From Macrocybe gigantea (Eukaryota; Basidiomycota; Agaricomycetes; Agaricales; Callistosporiaceae), in assembly GCA_011319805.1 (NCBI GenBank), contig SJRY01000231.1, positions 62,001-126,000 of the forward strand: DNA of 64,000 nucleotides. Direction: 5' to 3'. The notes beneath the pieces were generated by a model. It had not been told where the DNA came from. It searched no databases and was given only the letters and a program-made list of their open reading frames with translations. Within the stretch, counting starts at the first letter, position 1. Every line of letters begins with the position of its first letter. A program made the position numbers and the translations under genes. This document shows positions 11,939 to 22,064 of the stretch, piece by piece.

Positions 11939-14098
11939 ATGCCCTCATTCGTTGTCCGAAAAGTGCGCGAAAAAACTATGCCATACGCACGCAAATTTCG
12001 AAAACCATCTCAAAAAAATGCACCAAAGTCATCAGCAAAGGTTCTCAAAGAAGATAAGCACGAAAATCTCACCCTGAGCGATTGGATCACAGTCTTTTCG
12101 TTCGTAGACGAACATCCAAGCATGTCGCAGACAGAGATTGTCACGTATTTCAAGACAAAGCGAGATGGAGCACTCTTGTTCACCCAGTCAACCTTGTCTC
12201 GGAATTTAAAACGGCGTTCAGAGCTGGAAGCACGCGTAAAATCACATCCGAATTCTCTGTCGTCAAAGCACCCCCGTGTGGTCACACGTCCAGATGTGGA
12301 ACGAGCACTTGTTTTGTGGATTGAGCAAATGGCAGCAAAAGGGGAGACAGTCAATGGTCCAATGCTAAAGGCGAAGCGTGCAAAGTTCGAAGAGGCCTTT
12401 AATGTCCCAGCAGTTGAGCGTTTGCAAGGGATCGGCTGGATAGCACCATTTTGTCGAGCGTATAGCCTTCGAGAGCATCGACGACATGGCAAGGCAGCAG
12501 AGGTTGATCTTGCTGATGTTGAGGCAGAACAAAGGCGCATGGGAGCAATTCTTGTGACTTTTCAACCAAGGGATCGCTGGAATCTTGATGAGACAAGCTT
12601 TTTTGCATTGTGAGTGCTGAGTTGAATTTAGAATTGAAGAAGCTCACATTATCACCAAAGCGCACCGCCAGATCGAGGCCTCGCAGCAAAACAGATGAGC
12701 GGGAAAAAGAAGAACAAGTTTCGAATAAGTATCGCATTTGCATGCAATGCCGATGGAAGTGAACAGCTTGACCCCATCTTCATTGGAAAGGCCAAGAAAC
12801 CACATTGTTTTAGAAAAAGATCACCCACTGAGCGGGGTTTCTATTATCGCAACAATGAGAAGGCCTGGATGACATCCGCATTATTTCAAGAGTGAGCGAT
12901 GAACAGACAATCAAATTACTAACTGACCTACTTTGAAAGGTTCATCCAAAAATTTGACTTGAGGATGCGAAGAGAGAACAGGCATATCTGCCTGACGGTC
13001 GACAATTTCTCTGGACACTACATTGACTATGAGCCACGAAACATTCGCATTGAATATTTTGAACCAAATCTCACTCCATTTGTCCAGCCTCTCGATGCCG
13101 GAATTATTCGCTGCTTCAAGGCGCATTATCGACGTGCATTTTGCGAGCTTGCCCTCGAGCGCGATGAACTTGGCCACGAAAACATCTATAAAATCAATCT
13201 TCTCGAGGCAATGCTTATGGCAAAGGAAGCATGGGATCAGATTTCGGCTTCGACGATTGTAAATTGCTGGTTGCATACAAAAATACAAGGGTATGTCCAT
13301 ATCAATTCATCTTGCTGAGAGAACCATCTCATTGCAATTGAAAACCACAGCGAGGCTTTGAGCAACAGTTCTCTGGGCAATGACAGGCCATCGCATCCAC
13401 TAAAGGATCATGAAGCTTGGGATCTTATACGAGAATATGCCGCCAGTGACAAAATGACGCTGCCGATGGTCATAGACCATCTGATAGGGCATTTGGGCAC
13501 GGCATATAAGGAGGAAGACTGGAAACCAGCCTTCGATGCCATTTTTGAGGCTGAAGGTGATGTCCTGAAGGCTCAAGATGCGATCCAGAAGCTCACTACT
13601 GCCGCCCAACTGCCAAGGCTGACCATTAAAATTCCTGCACGCCCCCAAATTCCCGAACTCGATAATGCTGAAGCCAGGCTGATGGGCGCTATCAAGGAGA
13701 TGACAGACCGACGGATAATACGTGGCACTGCACCTGCGATCGATGAGCTGGTGGATCCGGTCGAAGAAAAGGACCCCGAGGACGATGAATTGCTAGATCT
13801 TCCAACGGATGACGCTATCGTGAAAACTGTTCATCATGAGATGGCAGTTCAGAGAGGTGAAGGAGAGGGAGAGGACGAGCCTGAATCCGATGAAGGTGAA
13901 GCGGAGCAAATCCCACCACGCCGTGAGATTATACGGCTCTGCGAGATGCTGGAAAAGGCCAGCATTGAGGAGGCTGACACGGCATCTTCATTGGAATTGA
14001 CACGCCATCTGCGCAAATTCAGGTCTCATTTGCAGAAATTGGAGAGTGCGGGATTAAAGCAGTCTCATCTGGATAAATTCTTGGTTAGAGCGCCATAG
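11939..14098 (+). CDS. Pogo/Tigger-family DDE transposase, 666 aa
   Basis: Exons 11939-12609, 12661-12891, 12940-13290 and 13351-14098; introns of 51, 48 and 60 nt, all GT-AG, and the coding sum is divisible by three. The N-terminal third is a CENP-B/Tc5-like helix-turn-helix region (SQTEIVTYFKTKRDGALLF, then RVVTRPDVERALVLWIEQM). The DDE_1 catalytic domain shows the expected acidic residues in NLDET, LTVDNFSGH and PFVQPLDAGIIRCFK. The C-terminal tail is acidic. It would cut and paste the flanking element using its inverted repeats. An upstream in-frame ATG at 11843 would add 32 residues; 11939 is preferred because the extension is low-complexity and unlike the family. All catalytic residues are present, so activity is possible. 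Confidence 0.88.
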
Positions 14099-14208
14099 AT
14101 ACAAAAGCTACATGTTAGTACGGTTAGTACGCGACGAATGAACCAGGACGAGTGACATGCTTCTTGTGCAGGTCACACAATGTCACATATACGTGACAAA
14201 TCTGCTCC

Positions 14209-14229
14209 TGCATAAATCTCATAATGCAT
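14209..14229 (+). repeat. Subterminal direct repeat, right copy
   Basis: Exact 21-nt match to 11712-11732, same orientation, just inside the right inverted repeat. Confidence 0.75.
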
Positions 14230-14247
14230 AGGCTGGAGGCTGGTCCC

Positions 14248-14276
14248 GACGCTATGCATTATGAGATAATCAACTG
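14248..14276 (-). repeat. Right terminal inverted repeat of the pogo element
   Basis: Reverse complement of the left end, finishing in TAATCAACTG and followed by TA at 14277-14278. Confidence 0.9.
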
Positions 14277-14364
14277 TAGTATCCTGCCTGCTTCTGAACC
14301 GTGCTATCTATGGCGTTAAATATGTGTGTTACTTGAGACTTTTGAATGACTCAGGCTCGATTGA

Positions 14365-15165
14365 TCATTTCCCAGTGACGCGAAACGACCCAGCGTTTCG
14401 CGTCCAGCTGTGAATCGCATGGCGATCCAATTCTCCCTGGCTCTCGGGCGATTGGCGATTGGCTGGGGCGCCGGCGGTGGTCAGATTTTCGCGATAGAAG
14501 GCCGAGACGAGGTCGGGCACGTGGACGTGTTCTTCATTCACCCACAAATTCTCCCCATAATCGTACCCTCTCCAAGAAACCAGGAACTGTACCTTCCCTC
14601 GCATCCTTCGGCTATCCAGTATCTCCTCCACCACATACTCTTCTTCACCATCGATCAGCTCGGGCGGCGGCACATCGCGGTGTGGGTGACCAGGGAATGC
14701 GTCGATGGGCCTGTGCAGCAGCTTGACGATGGGGAACACCAGATGCAATCGGTGCATATCTCCCGTGAGCTTCAGCCGATACGCCTGCGAGCTGACCTTG
14801 CGTTCGATCTCGAAGGGACCTAGATAATGGTGCGCCAACTTCACGGAAGGCCGTGAGGTGCGAATATCGCTGGACGCGACGTATACCTTGTCGCCTGGCT
14901 TGAGATCAGGTGCGCAGCGCCATGGCGATCATAGTACTTCATCATGTCATCGCGCGCTTTCGCGAGGGCCAAGCGGGCCTCCTCGAGGGTTGCGCGAAGT
15001 CGGTCGATGAATTTCGCCCCAGCTGCCGACATTCTCGACAACGTACATAAGTAGGTGAAAAGCGACCACGGGGCGTTGATTGGCCCAGTGGGGACAATGG
15101 GTTGTGAACAGATCCAGCATGACTTTCGATTCTGCTTTGGACAGGCGTCAGCTCTAGCTCAGGGG
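14365..15165 (-). mobile_element. Ty3/gypsy retrotransposon remnant with chromodomain
   Basis: The 3' part of a gypsy pol gene on the - strand. Reading from 15165 down: an RNase H-integrase tail remnant, the segment RATLEEARLALAKARDDM typical of the integrase C-terminus, then KLAHHYLGPFEIERKV and a chromodomain (EYVVEEILDSRRMRGKVQFL, then SWRGYDYGENLWVNEEHV) ending at the stop at 14365. The two open pieces are in different frames near 14905, and no reverse transcriptase, protease or LTR is visible. It is a decayed fragment; chromodomains in such elements direct insertion to heterochromatin. It sits immediately downstream of the pogo element. Confidence 0.8.
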
Positions 15166-15297
15166 GTCTTCAGAATTCATGAGATTCCTCGAGGGTGAGC
15201 GTGGGGGTCGGAGGCATTTGTTGGCAATCCCCGTTGGGGATACACGGTACGCCCGAACATTCATGGTTTCCTGTGTTGCTGTGAGCGTGTCGCGAGA

Positions 15298-16240
15298 GTG
15301 TACCGTGTCGTGACACGCCTGTTGACATGCCTCGGCATCTCAGTTAGGTCTACCAAGGGATCTACTCCTTCGACCAGCGAGCGTCCTCCCCGGCCATCGT
15401 TTAACAAAGTCGAGGATACGTTCAAATACCTCATGGAGAAGGCGCCGGCAGACTACACTACAGCAAAGGAGAGGGTGAGCAACTCGCCTGGATGCTTGGT
15501 ATATCTTGTGGTGAGGGACAACCTGAGGCCCTTCTACGCGATGGTTTTCGCTGCGTCGTGACTCGCAAATGTGAAATCGCAAGTGTCGAAAGCGGCTTGG
15601 TGGTGCCTGACTTGTCTGGCTCGTGTCTCACTCGACTGGCGCACATCTTTTCCCCTTCAACGAATCAAAATCTTGGACCATCTGAAAAGGAGAAAGCCAA
15701 CGTCTGTCTTATGTGTCATCTGCAGCACGACTATGCAAGCCGAGTGTGGACCGTCATGGAACGTTTCGGGCAAGTCAGTGGACTCGTAGAGTTGAATGGC
15801 CCTGAGATACACCGTCTTGAGAATGTGATGACAATGTCCGCCTCTGTGCACGCTGCTTTCAATACCCTTCGCATATGGTTTGAAGCGACGGTGAGCGCTT
15901 GGTCGAATAATATCCGAATTTATGTGATTCGCCTGATTCAAACGTCAAGCCGGTCGTCCACAGATATGATATACGTACTTCACATCCATCACTCGTGGCT
16001 GGTCTTAATCTTCCCGCCACTGTAACGCTCGCGTCTGCGTTTCCCGAGTTGCCTTTGCCGGATCCGCGATACCTCGCTTTGCACGCAGCGTGGGCCCAAG
16101 TGGCCTATCTTTCCGGTGCAGCAGAGTATATTGAAACGACATACAGGAAGTTGGAAGTTACGAAGGTTTTGGCCTCGGACGGTTCCTCTGCTGATGTCTT
16201 GTCGTTTGCTCTGGGAAAAACCCGTGCCGCTGTTGCATGA
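15298..16240 (+). CDS. HNH nuclease domain protein (agaricomycete HNH_2 type)
   Basis: Exons of about 15298-15474, 15528-15890 and 15950-16240, with introns of 53 and 59 nt. Conserved core: ALLRDGFRCVVTRK, then LTRLAHIFSPSTNQN with the first His, ENVMTMSASVHAAF with the Asn and second His. This is the HNH_2 pattern common in mushrooms, where such proteins are numerous and of unknown role. The C-terminal exon (LALHAAWAQVAYLSGAAEYI) is a helical tail also usual for the group. The start is unresolved: no ATG begins the frame near 15298, so an upstream exon is likely missing. The HNH motifs are clear, but nuclease activity is not demonstrated for these proteins. Confidence 0.7.
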
Positions 16241-16638
16241 AGTTTTGTTTTTATGCGGAATTCATTTGGGGTGCTGTGTATACCAGTCGTATATCATACT
16301 TCTTCTGTTGAATTGAAGTATGAGTGATTGAAGTTTCGCCGCTGAACGTTGATCTTCAGAAGTATTGCCAGTGTATTGGCGTTTGGTCTGTGACTTCACT
16401 CATGTTTGTACGTCGAATATGTTCGCAGGGTCGTGATTCGTCACTCTTACACGTCGATCTAAGAAAGTCGCAACAACATAAATGTTCGGTAAATCTCTCC
16501 TTATCATCAAGCATTTCAACTCTGATGCAATACATAATATACAAAAGCATGTCGAGCACGTACGACTCTCCGCTTCAGTACCCCATAGGTGCATCTACGA
16601 AGACTGCGACAACTCGAAGACGATCAGCCTCTGGCGCC
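16241..16638. other. Intergenic between HNH and CCCH-RBR genes
   Basis: Convergent 3' ends. No coding region, repeat or RNA is recognised. Confidence 0.5.
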
Positions 16639-19600
16639 TCACATAATCTGGCATCCCCATCCACCACTTTGCTTCTCTGATTCTTGTTCGGCTTGAGCCT
16701 GCAACAAAGTCGCTCGCCTCAATTCTCTTCTGGCTTCCTCTTCTCTCGCCAATCGGAACCTAGCAGCCGCTTCTTCCCTTGCCCGCTCTAGCTCTCGCGC
16801 GCGTCGCATCTGTTGCTGCATCGCCTGTTCACGCCTGACTCGCTCCAACCTCTCCTGTTCGCGCGCCTCTTGTTCGCGCACGGCCCGAGCCAGATATTCT
16901 GCGGCGACGCGATCTCTCTCAGCCTGTGCTTCCGCGGCTTCGCGGTTCTGTTGCAGAAACGCGAAACGAGGCTGGGGAGCGGGCACCACGTAGTCTTGAA
17001 AAAACAGGGGGTACTCGACGTCCGGCAGAAAATCATCTTCCGGCTCTGTATGATCGAACGCGCCCCCATGTGCGTCTTGAAGGTGTGTGTAAATGGCTGC
17101 GGCATCGAATGTTTGCATGCACTTCCAACAAATGTGTGCCCCGCATCTGCATGCCATATGATTGCATCCTTCCGTCTTCTCGATCCACACACGACAAGAA
17201 GGACATTTCTTCACTCCTTGTCCAGCCGCCCATTCATCATTCAATCTCTCCTGTTCCTCCGGATTTCTGTATATTCGCATTTCGTCGCATGTCATGCCTT
17301 CATGTGCCTCCTCGTGACAGTTGGCACAAACCTCCACAAAACAAGATGGGCATTTCAGAGCCACGTCTTTCGCACATCTATAGATCTGCGAACAATCCGG
17401 GGTAGGGCAGTATCTGAAGTCATTTGGATGTTTGTCGAGATAGTCGGAGAAGGCGACTTGGACGAGGCGGTCAAACTGCTGTGGAGAAAGGAATCGTTGT
17501 ATGATGGGGATGGCGATTGGGGTTTTGCAGGTATCTTCGTTCCCCATGCAAGCCAAGGGAAAATTCTTCGTCTCGATGGCCGAAACGATGTAATGACGGA
17601 TGCAGCTGAAGCAGTAGACATGCCTGCATCCGAGTTGAACGGGACTCGAGATATTTGAGTAACATATAGGGCATTGTTCGCCTTCGTCCGCACATTCGGC
17701 GGGCTCTGCGTTCTTCATCGACTCGTCGAGCACGGTTGCTAGAGCGCCTCTCGCCTCCTCTCCCCCACGTATCGTGATAGTGCATGGCCTTGTCGTCAGA
17801 TTCAGGGTAACAGCGTCCTCTCCTATCATCTCCTGCAATGCCAGCAGCCCGTTCCGCACGAGATAGCCAGCTGCTTTCCTCCTGAGTGGTACCGTGTACT
17901 CCAGCTGCGAGAGACGTTCAATTTCTGTCTTAATCTGTTCCCGCGCCTCGTCCTTTGAAGTTTGGCTGCCATAGATTTTCAAGGTCCTTGCCCTCGTTTC
18001 GGCTCTAATGAACGTGCCGGTGTCTACTCCAACTCTCCTAAGAAAGTCTCGCCCGCCGGCGGAACTGAAGAATCTGTGCCACATTGTGTGTCCCAGAGAC
18101 TGACCGGCAATCAGGGTCTCGACCTTGACTTTGAGCAAACCAACGGCTTTCTTGTCATTTCCGGAGACCCGTACGACAGTTCTCTGGTTCCCTTTCACTT
18201 GGATCCGAATGCGTGCGCCGTCCTTGGCAACCAGTTCGTCCCAGATCTGCTTCTCTGCACGATACTGCTCGGCCGGCATGGTACTGACGAACTGGATAGG
18301 TTCTGGCAAGTCCAACCAGAACTTTGGAAAATGGGCGTGGAGGGTCTTTCCATCGAGAGAGGCACGCGCACGATCGGCATGTTCCCAGCTCTCGAACGTC
18401 ACGCGGACGGTTGTTTTGTCCTCCGTTTTTCGCTCTGGCACCAGTTCGATTCCCCGCATCCAATGGCTCTCGGGGATGCTCTCAAGGTGACCGCGTAGTG
18501 CCTCCATGACTTCGTCGCGATTATACGTGTTTGTCTTCAGAGGTTTGACAGTCGCCGTTCCCGCCAAATCCATGACGTCCGTGGGCATAATGGTGACAGG
18601 CAATCCATTGATGACGATTGACGAGGCGCAGTAACCTGCCGGCCGGTACCCTGTAAGTATCTCGTTTATCTTTACTCTGAGCTTTCGACCCCCAACGACC
18701 ATATTGTTCAGCTCTGGCACTTTCCTGTGGGCTTCGTCCATAGTGGAGTATGTCGCGACGTATCTCGCCGAAGCATCTGGCCAGCTTATTGTGAGCACCT
18801 TTGAAAGCTCGGCGTTCGATTCTCCCATGGCGTTGGTGGCATGGTTGTTGCCGAGGGTGAACTCCAGGATCTGATCCCAGAACTGAATGCCATCCGGACC
18901 GATGGCCAAAACCTGTGCGTGTTCCCTCCTTATAATGACTGTCGCCTCAAGGCCCTTGGCCTCCTTATCGGGAAATAAAGCCCGGCGTGCCGCGACAACC
19001 TGTGTGATGATGAACTCGCTGGCGTCTATTCCTTGTTGCAGAAACAAGTCCGCAATATCACGTTGCGTTGCGGCCGCGGGGATGCCTTTGACGATGAGGC
19101 GACAGGATTCGAAGCCGCTGACGACGGATCTGATTTCCAGACCAGCAGCACAGGTGATTAAGGTCGAGCCGAGAACGATGTGTTGGGTCGTCGCAGCCGC
19201 GTCTTCCTTCCAAATTTCCTCCTGCGCAGCCTGCCGCTGCTTTCGGTTCGCTTCCTCCTTGGCCCCTCTCGCTTCTAATTCGGCCTCTTGCTGTTTCCTG
19301 ATGGCTTCTTGCCTGGCTGTCTTTTCTTCTAATTCACATCGCATTCGTTCTGCTTCTTCATTGCGTTTATCTTCTTTCAGCTTCTTCTCGTTTCCGTGAC
19401 TCGGTTCTGCGGTCTGATCGTCTTTGACAATGAGCTTTGATTTTTCTAGTTGCCTTGGCGTGAGGGCGACCGAGGTCCTATTGGCATTTATCTAGCAGTA
19501 AGAGAAGTCTATAAATCAAAGGCAAGTAAGCGACGACCATGCAGCGTACCTGAAGATCTGCACCGTGCTGGAATTTGCACTTTACTCCATATAAACATTT

Positions 19601-19951
19601 TCCGGATTTCCAGTATCGGCAAATGTTAGGGTTGCCACCCTGAAGCCTACCGTAATGTTTAGTTCAGAAGATGGAATGGAGGATGGTGAATCTTACTTTG
19701 GGTTCTTGGAGCCTGTTCCCTGGTCCTCCTGAGTGAATGATTCAACCTTGAAATGCTTCGAGTCAACATGTCCCCTGTCAGGGGGCCGACCGCCATTGGG
19801 CTGGAGGGTCGTGTCCTTTTAGTCGGCTACCAACACTACGGCGTCAAAGTCAGAGTAAACCTACTGAGCCTCTGAGATTATGCGCATATTTGCAATCGTC
19901 ACCGTATTTGCATTTGCCTCTGTAAAAGAACCGAGGACAGTTGTCTGACAT
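16639..19951 (-). CDS. CCCH zinc-finger RBR E3 ubiquitin ligase, 1046 aa
   Basis: Exons 19951-19865, 19800-19697, 19646-19550 and 19491-16639 (GT-AG introns of 64, 50 and 58 nt). Two CCCH fingers lie at residues about 5-24 (C-x8-C-x5-C-x3-H) and about 70-88 (C-x7-C-x5-C-x3-H). A charged coiled coil follows, then a long region with weak RRM/KH-like segments (LIVKGIPAAATQRDIADLF), then RING1 (CPICYSN...CRHVYCFSCIRHY), IBR (CPTPDCSQIYRC, CPSCFVEVCANCHEEAH) and RING2 (CPSCRVWIEKTEGCNHMACR, then CGAHICWKC). The cysteine in GCNHM is the expected thioester residue. An Arg/Glu/Ala-rich coiled coil precedes the last four residues CQIM, a CaaX prenylation motif. RNA-binding plus RBR architecture suggests ubiquitylation tied to RNA. 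The start ATG directly precedes the first finger. Confidence 0.88.
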
Positions 19952-20916
19952 GGTATGGCCGAGCACAGATGTTGCATTTACTGAGAGGTGGATGAACGTA
20001 ACCTTGGCACGAGGCCCTGGTGAGGTTTGGCCACGCCCCCAGGAGACCGAGAGATTGAGATAGCGCTTCTTGCGTGTGTAACAATGTGGGCGCCTGTTTG
20101 GTACTACTTTACCAGGGGCATATCTTTTTTAGGACTCATCCCAGCCGTCTCGTTCGTCGGGTAAATTACGTAAGACGAACGGGACGTCTGGGAGGGAGCT
20201 TGATCCTTTCTACGTTTCTGCATGTCTAGTGTCCGGTTACCAGGAATGTTTGCGGGCATGTCTTCCAGAATCAGTGGGAGTTGAGCATAAACGCCAAAAA
20301 TCGGCTGGGATATCGCTATTCACTGTTCTTGTTTTATTCTTTGCCGTGTTACAACGACAATCCCAGAAACTGAATCCAGGACGGGGATCTTTGGTCGACC
20401 AAGACGGAATGGCGTGCACGACTGGGACAAAAAGGCTTTCGAAAACAAAGCAAGCGGTGATTTGCATTATGTTGGGAGCGCGGGCATGAGAGGGACAAAG
20501 AGAGGCCGTACGGCATGGATGTGTCCGTCGGCAAGTGGAGTACGTACCGATCACGTGTATAAATAAGCGCCCAATACGGGCCTACCAAATCAAGTCCCTC
20601 CGCGCATCTTGACTCAGATCCTTTACCTTCCTCGTAAGGGATTCGACTGCTCGTATTACTCATCGTCTTCCACTGCTGGACAAAAGCATTATGTTCTGTT
20701 TGTGTGCCTTTCCATTACTTGTCACTTGCAGACAACTCAATGGACAAAGCTCGCCACTTGGTGGCCTTAGAATGGGTACGCTTTCGCCTACATCGCTGAC
20801 AATGTCTATAAAAAGGTTATCGGCCACATACCAGAATGTTCGCCAGGACCAGTTTATTAGCTTGAAACATCGCTGCTTCCGCTCATCGCAGCGGACAGCC
20901 CAACGTCCAAGCGTGA
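19952..20916. other. Divergent intergenic region
   Basis: Separates the start of the CCCH-RBR gene (- strand) from the 20917 gene (+ strand). It holds a TATA-like box at 20557-20564. An open frame from 20691 overlaps the next gene in another frame and has no support. Confidence 0.5.
20557..20564 (+). promoter_or_regulatory. TATA box upstream of the 20917 gene
   Basis: TATAAATA about 360 nt before the proposed ATG. If used, the transcript would have a long leader or an unrecognised 5' exon. Confidence 0.4.
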
Positions 20917-21695
20917 ATGGTCGTGCTCTTGACCCCCTTCTCCACGCAACTCCAGCGAATCTATTACGCGCTCCAGAAAGTCATGTTTTTCCCGATGAAC
21001 AAGCTGGGAGCGACTTTAACACGATCGAAAAGAGTCGCGTCCAACTCGCCCCCGCCCGTAGAAGACGAAGATCAAGTTATCACGGTGGGGCACCGCACGG
21101 TGGCTTGTAACAGGGACAGCGGAAGTTCTTTTGTGGTCATCGAAGATGTCCATGAACCCAAGCCGAAAGACAAACGCGTAAGCCTCCCGTTTCTCCTATC
21201 TCTGCCCCACTAGTGGTTAGCGATGGGGAACCAACACATCTTTTACGCGCTCAGATTTCCCAGCCGGTCGTTATGCAAGGCCAGATTCTCGACATTTCCG
21301 AATTCGTGGACCAGGAACAAGAACTCGATCCCGACGATGAAGACGACGACGCAAGCTTCCACACCACCACCAGCAGCCTCGTCCACAGCCAGACGTCGTT
21401 CGGTCCATCCGATCTTCGTCCCGTCGACGGCGACTGCCAGCAAGCCGAAGAAGAATCTCATCCGACGAGCCTTACTCCTACGCCTTTGCACCTGAAGGGC
21501 GTAACGCGAGGCAAGGTGGTCTTCGTGCCAGAGACTGCTCCCGACACGTGCCCGTACGTCTGTAATCCTCGTCCTTGCCTTCTTTTTGCTCAAGCTGAAT
21601 GTAACAGAATCCACAGGTGCGGAGGAAACCCTTGCCCGAACTGCGCATCTGAGCACCTGCCTGTCGTGATTCCGGATATCGTCTGCCACCAGTAG
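20917..21695 (+). CDS. Hypothetical acidic protein with cysteine-rich C-terminus, 212 aa
   Basis: Exons 20917-21177, 21255-21553 and 21617-21695; introns GT-AG of 77 and 63 nt, total divisible by three. The protein has a Pro/Asp-rich middle (DQEQELDPDDEDDDASFHT) and ends with a small cysteine cluster (DTCPCGGNPCPNCASEH) that could bind zinc. The second intron has length divisible by three and no stop, so a retained-intron isoform is readable. Family unknown. An overlapping frame starting at ATG 20691 exists but does not join the downstream exons. Confidence 0.5.
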
Positions 21696-22064
21696 AAGCG
21701 CGGAAACCGGATGTCCATTATTGAAGAGGCATAGATCCAGTCTTGTGCAACTCTGTTCACGAATGGTCTGGGTGACTCACTACGTAGTTAGTTATTATTG
21801 ATTATTATCCACATCCTAGATATAATGAGAATAGATTTATGATATTCATGCATTGCGTCGGGGGCTGCTAGGCCTCGGCCGCGATTGGGGCACCTTTCGG
21901 TCACGACAAGGTACCAATAACTACTCCAGCTCGTTTCTCACTCAAACAAGGGGGAATTGTTAAGGATAATCCCATTATGGAACGCTATGGAGCAACTCTA
22001 CAAAGAAACCGACCGCTTCCCGTGGCATACAGTATGTCCATTGAGAATATGAAAATTAGGTATT

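Larger units (their letters stand above)
11679..14276 (+). mobile_element. Complete pogo-type DNA transposon, 2598 bp
   Basis: The ends are inverted repeats of about 29 nt (left 11679-11707, right 14248-14276) with one mismatch, beginning CAGTTGATTATCTCATAATG. Both ends are flanked by TA (11677-11678 and 14277-14278), the target duplication of Tc1/mariner-pogo elements. Inside is a four-exon DDE transposase without stops or frame breaks. Subterminal copies of ATAATGCAT occur at both ends. Near-perfect ends, an intact gene and the TA duplication suggest a recent insertion. Confidence 0.92.

Noticed and set aside
20691..21110. A 139-residue gene from ATG 20691
   Set aside because: It overlaps the 20917 gene in another frame, does not join the downstream exons and has no domain.
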